A DNA stretch of 64,000 nt from Alphaproteobacteria bacterium (GCA_019245415.1 JAFARO010000004.1:1116001-1180000); one strand, 5' to 3'. Positions 45,502 to 53,646 are shown, counted from the first letter of the stretch. Notes: generated by a model from the sequence alone, not told the origin. Numbers and translations are program-made.

Positions 45502-45921
45502 GTGCTTCGGGCCGTTATCGATACCTCGGTCGTCGTTGCGGCTGTTCGCAGCCGTTTGGGCGCGTCGAATGCATTGTTACGGCAAGCGGCGGCCAGACGT
45601 CTTTTGGCGATCGCGACGCCTGCGCTTTTCTTGGAGTACGAGGACGTTCTAAAGCGGCCCGAACAGAAGCGCGCTCACGGCATGGATGATGGTCTCGTCG
45701 ACGGATTTCTGGCGGCGTTGGCGAGCGTTCTCGAGCCGGTCGATGTACACATTGCCTGGAGGCCGCAACTGCGCGATCCTTCGGACGAAATGGTCTTGGA
45801 AGCAGCGATCAACGGCCGGGCCGATGCGATCGTCACCTTCAACGTCAGGGATTTCGCGGTTGCCTGTGAGCGCTTTGGATTGATGGCTGTCCCGCCGTCC
45901 GTGGCATTGAAGAGGGTGTGA
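45502..45921 (+). CDS. PIN-domain toxin of a toxin-antitoxin system
   Basis: A 139-residue PIN-fold ribonuclease-like protein of the 'putative toxin component, PIN family' group. Acidic residues of the catalytic site: Asp7 in VIDTSVVV, Glu45/Glu47 in LEYED, Asp95/Glu96 in RDPSDEMVLEAA, Asp108 and Asp117 (ADAIVTFNVRDF). It starts with GTG at 45502 after a near-absent ribosome site, which often keeps toxin output low. The antitoxin gene follows after one base, the reverse of the usual antitoxin-first order but normal for this PIN group. Confidence 0.88.
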   Translation: MLRAVIDTSVVVAAVRSRLGASNALLRQAAARRLLAIATPALFLEYEDVLKRPEQKRAHGMDDGLVDGFLAALASVLEPVDVHIAWRPQLRDPSDEMVLEAAINGRADAIVTFNVRDFAVACERFGLMAVPPSVALKRV

Positions 45922-45922
45922 T

Positions 45923-46171
45923 ATGAGCAAGTCGACCTATCCGCTCAAACTTCCGGTCTCGATCAAATCCGCCGCCGCCAGGCTGGCGAAGGAGGATGGA
46001 GTTTCTCTCAATCAATGGATCGCGGCCGCGGTCGCCGAGAAGGTGGGCGCTATAGAAACTGCGGCCCAATTCTTCAAGCGCCGCGCCGGGAAAGCAAAGC
46101 CGAAGGACATGCTTTGGTATCTCGATCGGGCACCCGCGAAGGCACCGGTCAGCGGCGACGAGAAGGGGTGA
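45923..46171 (+). CDS. RHH/HicB-like antitoxin
   Basis: An 82-residue protein with a ribbon-helix-helix N-terminus: KSTYPLKLPVSIKSAAARLA, then DGVSLNQWIAAAVAEKV, the pattern of Arc/HicB-type DNA-binding antitoxins. The C-terminal tail (AAQFFKRRAGKAKPKDMLWY) is likely the toxin-wrapping arm. It is preceded by a stop-start gap of one base from the toxin, and its own stop (TGA 46169) overlaps the ATG of the slipin-tail duplicate by one base. Confidence 0.85.
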   Translation: MSKSTYPLKLPVSIKSAAARLAKEDGVSLNQWIAAAVAEKVGAIETAAQFFKRRAGKAKPKDMLWYLDRAPAKAPVSGDEKG

Positions 46172-46329
46172 TGACGCCCGCCTCGCTCGAGCTGCGCCGC
46201 ATGCAGATGCTGACCGAGATCGGCGCCGAGCAGAACACCATGACCGTGGTGATGATGCCGAGCGAGTTCGTCTCCGCCGCGCGCGCCTTCGCCGAGGGCG
46301 CGCCTGTGCTGCCGAAGGAGAAGGACTGA
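46171..46329 (+). pseudogene. Duplicated 3' end of the slipin gene
   Basis: A 52-codon frame (ATG 46171, TGA 46327) reading MTPASLELRRMQMLTEIGAE and ending LPKEKD: the C-terminus of the slipin without its membrane and SPFH parts. ATG overlaps the antitoxin stop and GAGAAGGGG precedes it, so it may even be translated as a free peptide. It most likely is the remnant of the original slipin 3' end, displaced when the toxin-antitoxin module arrived. Confidence 0.85.
46174..46319. repeat. Direct repeat, right copy (slipin 3' end)
   Basis: The partner of 45248-45393; 143 of 146 positions identical, spacing 926 bases. The repeats frame the PIN/RHH module. Confidence 0.95.
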
Positions 46330-46335
46330 TCGCGC

Positions 46336-46614
46336 TCAGTGCGGCCGGTAGTCCTGCGAATGGGTGGCGCGCAGGGCGGTGGCGCCATGATGCGCGAGCG
46401 CATGCTCCCAGGAGAGATACTCCTCGATCGACAGGGCATAGCGCTCGCACGCCTCGTCGAGGCTGATCAGGCCGCCGCGCACGGCCGCCACCACTTCGGC
46501 CTTGCGCCGCCAGACCCAGCGCGTCTTGCGGGGCTTGGGGAGATCCGCCAGCGTCAGGCTGCGGCCGTCGGGTCCGACCACATATTTCGCATCCATTCTG
46601 CCATCACGTCCCAT
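46336..46614 (-). CDS. sciP: SciP-type DUF1153 regulator
   Basis: A 92-residue DUF1153 protein. The core KYVVGPDGRSLTLADLPKP, WRRKAEVVAAVRGGLISLDE and YALSIEEYLSWEHALAHHG matches SciP, the Caulobacter inhibitor of the cell-cycle regulator CtrA, a trihelical DNA-binding protein. ATG 46614 gives the usual MGRDG...MDAKYVVGP start; ATG 46596 is possible. It faces the slipin/TA region convergently. A CcrM-type GAATC lies about 80 bases upstream of the start. Confidence 0.92.
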   Translation of the reverse strand: MGRDGRMDAKYVVGPDGRSLTLADLPKPRKTRWVWRRKAEVVAAVRGGLISLDEACERYALSIEEYLSWEHALAHHGATALRATHSQDYRPH

Positions 46615-46761
46615 TGTACTCGTGTCCCTGGTTGTCTTCCCCGTCTCCGTCGAGGGGATAAAGCCCAGGGCTGTGGCCTGGTTGCCTGCGCCAGGCGTGG
46701 ACCTGCGAATCCGGTTGACGAATAGTTGACGGCATCGTTCGAATGCGCCGAAGGATCGCTC

Positions 46762-47301
46762 ATGCCCAAGGACTATCTGCCCTATCTGGCGCCGCTGCTG
46801 ATCGTGGCGGTCATCGCGCTGCGCATGACGCGCTTCTCCAAGCCGGTGAAGGTGCGGCCCGGCCGGCTCTGGATCGGGCCGGTCTATATTCTGGCGGCGA
46901 TGCTGTTTCTGCTGCTCAATCCGATGCTGGGAAATCCGCTGGCCAGTCCCTATGCGATCCCGCTTTATGCGGCGGCCATCGTGGTCGGCATCGGCGTCGG
47001 CTATTTGCGCGCGCGGCATCAGGAGTTTTCGATCGACCCCGAGACCGGCGACGTGATGAGCAAGGCCTCGCCGGTGGGCCTCATCCTGGTGCTGGCGATC
47101 TTCGTCCTGCGGTTCGGATTGAGAACATGGATGGGCGGGGCATCGCCCGATCCCAGCCGGCCGATCCCGCCGCAGCTCGTCCTCTCCACCGACGCGATGC
47201 TGTTCTTCGCGTTCGGCATGGTCACGGCCTCCGCCTGGGAGGTCTGGCGGCGCACAAGGCCGCTGGTCCTGGCGCATCGCGCAGGGCAGGGGCCGAAGTG
47301 A
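46762..47301 (+). CDS. CcdC-like (DUF1453) membrane protein
   Basis: A 179-residue protein with five hydrophobic segments (about 7-20, 36-53, 66-82, 103-121, 143-160) and the conserved RMTRFSKPVKVRPGRLWIGP segment found in CcdC/DUF1453 proteins. A family link to cytochrome c maturation is known only in Bacillus; no partners are nearby. ATG 46762 follows GAAGGATCGCTC. Divergent from sciP. Confidence 0.75.
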   Translation: MPKDYLPYLAPLLIVAVIALRMTRFSKPVKVRPGRLWIGPVYILAAMLFLLLNPMLGNPLASPYAIPLYAAAIVVGIGVGYLRARHQEFSIDPETGDVMSKASPVGLILVLAIFVLRFGLRTWMGGASPDPSRPIPPQLVLSTDAMLFFAFGMVTASAWEVWRRTRPLVLAHRAGQGPK

Positions 47302-47358
47302 GGCCGCTTGTGTTGCTCGGGCGTTCCCTATAGTGTCCGCCGCCTTGCGCGTCAGGCT

Positions 47359-47380
47359 GCGGCGGCTGCGCCGCATTTTT
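47359..47380 (+). terminator. Rho-independent terminator in the gap before rpoZ
   Basis: GCGGCG-GCTG-CGCCGC is a perfect 6-base-pair GC stem followed by ATTTTT. It lies 58 bases after the CcdC-like gene and 32 bases before rpoZ, so it ends the former or attenuates rpoZ. Confidence 0.6.
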
Positions 47381-47411
47381 CCGCTAAGCCTCTGAACTTC
47401 AAGGACAAATC

Positions 47412-47795
47412 ATGGCCCGAGTCACCGTCGAGGATTGCGTCGACAAGATCCCCAACCGGTTCGACCTGGTTCTGCTCTCCGGATTCCGGGCGCGCCAGCT
47501 CTCCGGCGGCGCGGACACGATGGTGGACCGCGACCGCGACAAGAACCCCGTCGTCGCGTTGCGCGAGATCGCGGTCAAGGCGCTCAAGGCCGAGGAGCTC
47601 AAGGAAGGCTATATCCGCTCGCTGCAGAAGCATGCCGAGGTCGACGAGCCGGAGGAGGTGCGCGAGGCGAGCGACGACCGCGAGGATCCGCTGCATCGCC
47701 AGGTGACCGAGGAAGAGCTGCTGCGCGCGCTCACCTCCGAAGCCCAGCGCCGCGCCGAGCCGCAGCCCGAGCCCGAAGCGGATTACGAGGAGTAG
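47412..47795 (+). CDS. rpoZ: RNA polymerase omega subunit
   Basis: A 127-residue omega subunit, promoting assembly of the beta' subunit. The signature is [20 protein letters not shown] and [11 protein letters not shown]; the C-terminal extension is acidic and Glu/Pro-rich ([11 protein letters not shown]). AAGGAC precedes the ATG. It stands in front of rsh, as in most proteobacteria, but here a convergent minus-strand gene and a repeat intervene. Confidence 0.95.
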   Translation: MARVTVEDCVDKIPNRFDLVLLSGFRARQLSGGADTMVDRDRDKNPVVALREIAVKALKAEELKEGYIRSLQKHAEVDEPEEVREASDDREDPLHRQVTEEELLRALTSEAQRRAEPQPEPEADYEE

Positions 47796-47797
47796 CC

Positions 47798-47900
47798 GTC
47801 ATCACCCGGTCGCGCGCTTGGCGCGATCCGGGTGACCCAATTTGTTTTTCCAAGGTGAAAGAAATTGGATCGCCCGAACGCTTTCGCGCCGGGCGATGAC
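47798..47900. repeat. Family B palindromic repeat
   Basis: Unit from GTCATCACCCGGTCGCGCGC to CGCGCCGGGCGATGAC, directly after the rpoZ stop and before the convergent Collar-domain gene. Its middle (TTTGTTTTTCCAAGG/GAAAGAAATTGG) differs from the other copies. Confidence 0.8.
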
Positions 47901-47927
47901 GTATTTGTTTTGGCTACCCAATGCCCT

Positions 47928-48272
47928 TCAATGCGGCCGCGGTGGCCAAAGCCCCCTGATGGCGAAGCACCAGTGGATTTTCTCCACCGGCCTGTCCGGG
48001 CGCTCGTTGTCCGGACGTTTCGAGACCAAAGCCGCGCTGCGCAGATCCGGCAAAGCAAACGTCGTCTTGCCGTCGCCGCCGTAGCGCGTACCCAGCAGTG
48101 CGAAAAGCGCGGTGTGTTGCGTGATCGGCATCAGCTGCCCCTCCGCGCGGACCCATTGCTCGGGGCAATAATCGTAGGGCATCGCCCGGACCTCGCCCAT
48201 GTAATGATCGTCAAAGGCCAATGCCTGGCCCGTCAGCGCCAGAAGCGCGAGCGCCGCTAGAGTCTTCTTCAT
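47928..48272 (-). CDS. Secreted phage-tail-collar-domain protein (114 aa)
   Basis: A 114-residue protein: signal peptide (MKKTLAALALLALTGQALA) followed by a single Collar domain (GEVRAMPYDYCPEQW, ITQHTALFALLGTRYGGDG, TTFALPDLR) like that of microcystin-dependent-protein and phage tail fibres, but exported as a stand-alone domain. Two cysteines could form a disulfide. GGGAGGG precedes the ATG. No phage genes surround it. Confidence 0.82.
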   Translation of the reverse strand: MKKTLAALALLALTGQALAFDDHYMGEVRAMPYDYCPEQWVRAEGQLMPITQHTALFALLGTRYGGDGKTTFALPDLRSAALVSKRPDNERPDRPVEKIHWCFAIRGLWPPRPH

Positions 48273-48442
48273 GTTGAATCCCTCCCTGATCGCCGGAAGG
48301 TAGCAGGGCCGGCGGCAACGTCCACTGTCAACATGGCCCCCGAAATGCCCCGCACGAGGGCCCGATCGCGGCTGCGGTATTTTGACTCCGGACTCAGCGA
48401 ATCGCGCCAAACCACGAAAATTCCTATATATTGCTTCGCAGC

Positions 48443-50698
48443 ATGAGCAGTTCGACTCAGCCCGGTCCACGTCCTGCCGGGACCGAGGGTGCAATCCCCC
48501 CGCCTGTCCCCGTGGTCGCGCGCCCGCAGGCCAAGCGCGCCATGATGCGCCAGACCGAGCTGGTCAGCAGGGTCAAGGCCTACGACCCCGGCGCCGACGA
48601 GGCGCTGCTCGACAAGGCCTATGTCTATGCGATGAAGGCGCACGGCAAGCAGTTCCGCGCCTCGGGCGATCCCTATTTCGCCCATCCGCTGGAAGTCGCC
48701 GCGATCCTGACCGACTTGAAGCTCGACGAGGCGACCATCGTCACGGCGCTGCTGCACGACACCGTCGAGGACACCCTCGTCACCCTGGACGACATCGAGG
48801 CCAATTTCGGCAGCGAGATCGCCGGCCTGGTCGACGGCGTGACCAAGCTCTCCCAGCTCGAGCTCTTCAGCGAGCGCACCAAGCAGGCGGAGAATTTCCG
48901 CAAGCTGATGCTGGCGATGTCGAACGACATCCGCGTGCTGCTCGTCAAGCTCGCCGACCGGCTGCACAACATGCGCACCATCGGCTTCATCGAGGATGCC
49001 AACAAGCGCCGCCGCATCGCCCAGGAGACGCTCGACATCTATGCCGCGCTGGCGGGACGCATCGGCATGCAGAACATGCGCGAGGAGCTCGAGGATCTGG
49101 CCTTCGCCGAACTGCAGCCCGAGGCGCGCCAATCCATCGTCTCGCGCATCGCGCAGCTGGAAGACATCCGCGTCGACCGCGTCGTGCGCATCGCCGAGCA
49201 GCTCAAGAGCAAGCTCGCCGAGCACGGTCTCGCCGCCCAGGTCAGCGGGCGCGCCAAACGGCCTTATTCGATCTGGCGCAAGCTCAAGGACAAGCAGCTG
49301 AGCTTCGAGCAGCTTTCCGACATCCTGGGCTTCCGCGTCATCATGGCGACGACCGAGGATTGCTATCGCGCGCTCGGCATCCTGCACACCAACTGGCGCA
49401 TGGTGCCCGAGCGCTTCAAGGATTTCATCTCCACCCCGAAGGCCAACGGCTACCGCTCGATCCACACCACCGTGATCGGGCCGGAGCGCCAGCGCGTCGA
49501 AGTCCAGATCCGCACCCAGGAGATGCACGACGTGGCGGAGCGCGGCGTGGCGGCGCATTGGCGCTATCGCGAGCATCTCGAAGCCGGGGACGGCGGCGAG
49601 TCCAGCGCGCTCGAATGGCTGCGCGACATGGTCGAGCTGCTCGAACGCGGCGACAGCGCGGAAGAGTTCCTCGAGCATTCGCGCCTGCACATGTACCAGG
49701 ACCAGGTCTTCTGCTTCACCCCCAAGGGCGATCTGATCTCGCTGCCGCGCGGCGCCACGCCGATCGACTTCGCCTATGCGGTGCACACCGACCTCGGCAA
49801 TCACTGCGTCGGCGCCAAGATCAACGGCAAGCAGGTGCCGCTGCACACCCCGCTCCACAACGGCGCGCAGGTGGAGATCATCAAGACGCGCGAGCAGACG
49901 CCGTCGCCGCTGTGGGAACAATTCGTCGTCACCGGACGGGCGCGCGCCGAGATCCGCCGCTTCCTGCGCCACGCGGCGCGCGACGAACACGTCGCTTTCG
50001 GCCGCAAGATCCTGGAAAAGACGTTCGCGGACGAGGGCTTCGCGCTGACCGACAAGGCGATCGAGGAGGTGGCCAGGAAGCTGCGCATGGCCAAGGCGGA
50101 AGACGTGCTGGCCGAAACCGGCCGCGGTTCGCTGCGCGGACGCGAAGTGCTGGAGGCCGTGTTCCCGGAGATCAAGACCGATCCCGCGCGGCGCCGGCCG
50201 GCGCCGACCAGGCCGGGCGCCCGGGGAAAGCCGATCTCGCTGCGCGGTTCGAAGGAAGGGATTTCCTATCACCTGGGCCAATGCTGCCATCCGCTGCCCG
50301 GCGACCGCATCGTGGGTCTGCGCGTGCCGGGCGAAGGCATCGTCGTGCACACCATGGACTGCGAGGAGCTGGCCCGAGCCGAGACCGACATGGACGAATG
50401 GCTCGACGTCGCCTGGAACGCGCGCGCGGCGAGCGAGGAGGAGCCCAACGTGGCGCGCATCATCGTGCGCACCGAGAACGTGCCCGGATCGCTCGCGGCC
50501 ATCGCCACCGCGATCGGCTCGAACGGCGGCAACATCTCCAATCTCAAGGTCGCCGCGCGCAATCCGCTGTACTTCGAGTTCCTGATCGACATCGAAGTGC
50601 GCGACGTCGCCCATCTGCAGAACATCATCGGCGCGCTGCGCGTCAACGCCGCCGTCGAGTCCGTCGAGCGCGTCCGCGACCGGGAGCGCGCGGTATAG
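48443..50698 (+). CDS. rsh: Bifunctional (p)ppGpp synthetase/hydrolase (RSH)
   Basis: A 751-residue RelA/SpoT homologue that makes and degrades (p)ppGpp. The hydrolase HD domain is intact (HD at 105-106, ED at 109-110 in LLHDTVEDT). The synthetase follows with RPYSIWRKLKDK and SDILGFRVIMATTEDCYRAL, then TGS (VFCFTPKGDLISLPRGATPIDFAY), the zinc-like helical and Cys-containing GQCCHPLPGD region, and ACT (about 670-745). ATG 48443 is preferred over TTG 48431. Being bifunctional it is the typical single RSH of alphaproteobacteria. Confidence 0.95.
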   Translation: MSSSTQPGPRPAGTEGAIPPPVPVVARPQAKRAMMRQTELVSRVKAYDPGADEALLDKAYVYAMKAHGKQFRASGDPYFAHPLEVAAILTDLKLDEATIVTALLHDTVEDTLVTLDDIEANFGSEIAGLVDGVTKLSQLELFSERTKQAENFRKLMLAMSNDIRVLLVKLADRLHNMRTIGFIEDANKRRRIAQETLDIYAALAGRIGMQNMREELEDLAFAELQPEARQSIVSRIAQLEDIRVDRVVRIAEQLKSKLAEHGLAAQVSGRAKRPYSIWRKLKDKQLSFEQLSDILGFRVIMATTEDCYRALGILHTNWRMVPERFKDFISTPKANGYRSIHTTVIGPERQRVEVQIRTQEMHDVAERGVAAHWRYREHLEAGDGGESSALEWLRDMVELLERGDSAEEFLEHSRLHMYQDQVFCFTPKGDLISLPRGATPIDFAYAVHTDLGNHCVGAKINGKQVPLHTPLHNGAQVEIIKTREQTPSPLWEQFVVTGRARAEIRRFLRHAARDEHVAFGRKILEKTFADEGFALTDKAIEEVARKLRMAKAEDVLAETGRGSLRGREVLEAVFPEIKTDPARRRPAPTRPGARGKPISLRGSKEGISYHLGQCCHPLPGDRIVGLRVPGEGIVVHTMDCEELARAETDMDEWLDVAWNARAASEEEPNVARIIVRTENVPGSLAAIATAIGSNGGNISNLKVAARNPLYFEFLIDIEVRDVAHLQNIIGALRVNAAVESVERVRDRERAV

Positions 50699-50874
50699 GA
50701 ATATCGTGCTCCCGACGCTGCAGAGCACAATACGCTGGCCGGCCTACAGCCGGTCGAATCCGCGCGGTGATTCGTGGCTTACGGGATTTTAATCACAGCT
50801 TTTGTTTATCGGAGAGCTTCCCGCAACGGTAGTTTTGTGGAGGATTCACCGTTGGGATTTTGGGGGCCTGAATC

Positions 50875-51831
50875 ATGACGCCGAAGGTTTTGCGCGGTTC
50901 GCCCGGGACATGGCTTGGGCTTGGCATCGTGATCGCCCTCATAGGTCTTGTTCTCGTTCATCTGACAAGCAGAGGCTCCGATTGGCTCCCTCTGGCCGGA
51001 TTTATCGCCACTCTGATCGCGACGATGTGCCTGTTCATCGCGTGCGGGCTGGCAATCACGAAAACCGCTTTCGGAATTCTACGCGGCAGCGGCAATACCT
51101 ACAGCCTGTCGCGTTTGCAGATGGCCGCGTGGACATGGCTGATCCTGTCGGCGCTGATCGCAGTCGCGGTCGCCCGGCTATGGGATCAGGCGGGCAGTGC
51201 GGCGGACGCACTGAACATCTATGTCCCGTCCAATCTGTTCATCGTCATGGGTATTTCGTTCTTCACTGGCGCCGCCGCTCCCGCATTGCTGTCGCTGAAG
51301 ACAACAACGGCGCCGACGGCCGGGCAATTGGAGACGGCGCGGCAGCGCATGGATGAATCGAATGTCGTCAGCAACGGCCAGCTCATCGTTCGTTCTCTGG
51401 CAGAAACCCCGCATTTCGGTGACCTGGTGGAAGGCGATGATGTCGCGACCGCGGGTACGGTGGACATCAGCAAGGTGCAGCAGCTCCTGATCACGATACT
51501 GTTGCTGGGGGTCTATTTCGCCATGCTGTGGGACCTTTTCGCCTCGAGCGGCCAAGATGGGCTGCTCTGGAATATTCCGGGCGATCAGCTTCAGAATTTG
51601 ATCAACCAGGGCAGTTTGCGCTGCGGGTTCAATACCGCGCAGGAGGCCCTCAAGGCGGGGTGCGGAACCGGATGGACGGCGCTGCCGGATTTCCCGGGGT
51701 CGCTGGTCACGCTGCTCGCCGTCAGCCACGGGGGCTATCTCGCCTACAAGGCTGCACCGCGCGCGGCGCCGGACGGCGCTGGAACCACGGGCACGAGCGC
51801 GACGCCGGATCAGGCCAAAGCGGTAGGTTAG
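50875..51831 (+). CDS. Six-helix membrane protein with internal repeat
   Basis: A 318-residue membrane protein with six hydrophobic segments at about 12-30, 38-62, 83-103, 120-141, 203-223 and 273-292. Two of them share a layout: YSLSRLQMAAWTWLI (residues 76-90) and VDISKVQQLLITIL (196-209), a polar S-x-x-Q helix entry leading into a helix, implying two-fold internal repetition. A cytoplasmic loop of about 60 residues separates them. The C-terminal tail is Gly/Thr-rich. Family not recognised. Nine bases separate it from a DUF1906/SH3 gene, so they form a pair. It lies between rsh and pdxJ, genes that usually are neighbours. Confidence 0.7.
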   Translation: MTPKVLRGSPGTWLGLGIVIALIGLVLVHLTSRGSDWLPLAGFIATLIATMCLFIACGLAITKTAFGILRGSGNTYSLSRLQMAAWTWLILSALIAVAVARLWDQAGSAADALNIYVPSNLFIVMGISFFTGAAAPALLSLKTTTAPTAGQLETARQRMDESNVVSNGQLIVRSLAETPHFGDLVEGDDVATAGTVDISKVQQLLITILLLGVYFAMLWDLFASSGQDGLLWNIPGDQLQNLINQGSLRCGFNTAQEALKAGCGTGWTALPDFPGSLVTLLAVSHGGYLAYKAAPRAAPDGAGTTGTSATPDQAKAVG

Positions 51832-51840
51832 GGGATCGTC

Positions 51841-52698
51841 ATGGCAACCGTCTTCGACTGCACGCAAGATTGTTCGGCAAAGGCGCCTGCGATAAAGGCT
51901 GCCGGCTACGACACGGTATTGCGCTATTACAGCGTCAACGCCTGGAAACGCATGGAGCCGGCCGAAGCGCGCAATCTCGCAAGTGCGGGTTTGCGCATCG
52001 GCGTTGTCTACCAGGATCGCCAAAATCAGACTGCCGATTTTTCCGAGTCGAAGGGCAAGAACGCAGGGACCAATGCGCTGAATTACGCGCAGAACTCGAT
52101 CATGCAGCCGGAAGGCTCCGGCATCTATTTTTCCGCGGATTTCGATCCTGCGCCCGATGACGTGACGAATTGCATCCTGCCATTTTTCAAGGGCGTGCGT
52201 GCGGCCCTGACGGGGGCAGATGGAAAATCGCCGTATCGGATCGGCATCTACGGCTCCGGCTTGACCTGCCGCATGTTGCTTGAGGCCAATCTGGTGGAGC
52301 TGGCTTGGCTGGCGCAATCGACGGGTTTCCGCGAATACGACAGCTTCCTGTCCTCGAAACGATGGCATTTGAGCCAAAGAATGCCATCCAATCTGCTCGG
52401 ACTGGGCGTCGATCTCGACGACACCAATCCCCAACAGCCTGATTTCGGGGCGTTCGCTTTGGGCGCCGACCATTTCGGGCCCGCACTGCCGGCCGGCGGC
52501 GAAAACTACACCGTCAATGCCAGCAACGGCCTGAGAGTGCGGGGGGGACCCGGGCTCGAATTCGACGTTGTCAATGTGCTTGCCCAAGGAAGCGCCGTGA
52601 CGGTTGTCGGCCGCGACGGCGATTGGGCTCGGATCGCCAAGCCGGGAAATACCGCTTCCGATGGATATGTGTTCGCGGCCTATTTGAAGTCTGCCTGA
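51841..52698 (+). CDS. DUF1906 glycoside-hydrolase-like protein with C-terminal SH3 domain
   Basis: A 285-residue protein. Residues about 1-212 match the Rv2525c-like (DUF1906) TIM-barrel fold: [40 protein letters not shown], and GVDLDDTNP with candidate acidic residues. Residues 222-283 form an SH3-type domain ([20 protein letters not shown]) of the kind that binds cell-wall peptides. There is no signal peptide, so it would need lysis, a dedicated route or a membrane partner to reach the wall. The codon usage looks a little less GC-biased than its flanks. Confidence 0.85.
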   Translation: MATVFDCTQDCSAKAPAIKAAGYDTVLRYYSVNAWKRMEPAEARNLASAGLRIGVVYQDRQNQTADFSESKGKNAGTNALNYAQNSIMQPEGSGIYFSADFDPAPDDVTNCILPFFKGVRAALTGADGKSPYRIGIYGSGLTCRMLLEANLVELAWLAQSTGFREYDSFLSSKRWHLSQRMPSNLLGLGVDLDDTNPQQPDFGAFALGADHFGPALPAGGENYTVNASNGLRVRGGPGLEFDVVNVLAQGSAVTVVGRDGDWARIAKPGNTASDGYVFAAYLKSA

Positions 52699-52780
52699 CG
52701 ACCGCCGTCCGATCGGGGCAATGGCGTGCGCGTTCGTGGGCCAGCGGCGACGGCGAAGGATTGTGGGGGCCAGAGTCTGC

Positions 52781-52786
52781 TATAAT
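52781..52786 (+). promoter_or_regulatory. -10 element (TATAAT) ahead of pdxJ
   Basis: A perfect TATAAT in a GC-rich stretch, 10 bases before the pdxJ ATG. There is no good -35 at normal distance and no ribosome-binding site between the box and the ATG. If used, transcription would start about 4 bases before the ATG, giving a leaderless message. Confidence 0.5.
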
Positions 52787-52796
52787 ATCGCGGGCA

Positions 52797-53525
52797 ATGA
52801 CCAAGCTCCGTCTCGGCGTCAACATCGACCATGTGGCGACGATCCGCAACGCGCGGGGCGGCGCGTTTCCCGATCCGGTGCGCGCGGCGAAGCTCGCTGC
52901 GCAAGCCGGCGCCGACGGCATCACCGCGCATCTGCGCGAGGATCGGCGCCATATCTCCGACGCCGATATCGAGCGCCTCTCGCGCGAGATCGACCTGCCG
53001 CTCAATCTCGAAATGGCGGCGACGGACGAGATGCTCGCGATCGCGCTGCGTCACAGGCCCCACGCCGCCTGCATCGTGCCGGAGAAGCGCGAGGAGCGCA
53101 CCACCGAAGGCGGCATCGACGCGGCGGGACAGCACAACCGCCTCGCGCCGCTGGTGCGCAGGCTGGGCGAGGCGCGCATCCGCGTCTCGCTGTTCGTCGA
53201 AGCCGACCGCCGCCAGCTCGATGCGGCGAAGTCGCTCGGCGCGCCGGTGGTGGAGCTGCACACCGGCGCCTATTGCGACAGCGCCGGCGAAACGCGCGAG
53301 AAACATCTCGCCGCGATCCGCGACGCGGCCGCCTATGGCGCCTCGCTGGGCCTGGAGATCCATGCCGGACACGGGCTGAGCTACGACACAGTCGCTCCCA
53401 TCGCCGCGATCCCCGAGATCCGCGAGCTCAACATCGGCCATTTCCTGGTTGGCGAGGGGATCTTCGTCGGATTGGAGGCATCGATCAAACGGATGCGACA
53501 GTTCATGGATGAAGCCCGCAAATGA
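52797..53525 (+). CDS. pdxJ: Pyridoxine 5'-phosphate synthase
   Basis: A 242-residue TIM-barrel enzyme closing the pyridoxine ring in the deoxyxylulose-5-phosphate-dependent vitamin B6 route. It starts [20 protein letters not shown]; further signatures are [34 protein letters not shown] and [11 protein letters not shown] frame open upstream is not coding. Followed by acpS in the order pdxJ-acpS-lepB-rnc-era-recO. No pdxA in the window. Confidence 0.96.
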   Translation: MTKLRLGVNIDHVATIRNARGGAFPDPVRAAKLAAQAGADGITAHLREDRRHISDADIERLSREIDLPLNLEMAATDEMLAIALRHRPHAACIVPEKREERTTEGGIDAAGQHNRLAPLVRRLGEARIRVSLFVEADRRQLDAAKSLGAPVVELHTGAYCDSAGETREKHLAAIRDAAAYGASLGLEIHAGHGLSYDTVAPIAAIPEIRELNIGHFLVGEGIFVGLEASIKRMRQFMDEARK

Positions 53526-53566
53526 TGTGCTTTCGGATGTCGTGCTCTTTTGCCGAAACTAGAATC

Positions 53567-53631
53567 TCACGCGGAGACGCGGAGACGCGGAATGAAGTGC
53601 GTCTTCTCCGCGACTCCGCGACTCCGCGTGA
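53567..53631. repeat. Family E inverted repeat
   Basis: Two 25-base arms, TCACGCGGAGACGCGGAGAC (continued) and its near complement ending GACTCCGCGTGA, differing at two positions. The arms themselves consist of a repeated GCGGAGAC unit. A long hairpin with a 15-base loop would form in the pdxJ-acpS gap. Only one copy was seen. Confidence 0.85.
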
Positions 53632-53646
53632 ACCTCTTTTTCGGCT

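Noticed and set aside
45248..46319. A composite transposon or IS around the toxin-antitoxin genes
   Set aside because: The direct repeats are coding slipin sequence, not IS ends; no transposase, terminal inverted repeats or short target duplication can be seen.
48269..50728. An 819-codon minus-strand open frame across the rsh gene
   Set aside because: Antisense shadow of rsh; translation is compositionally skewed (Ala, Arg, Asp, His, Leu) with no motif, and rsh has all its domains on the plus strand.
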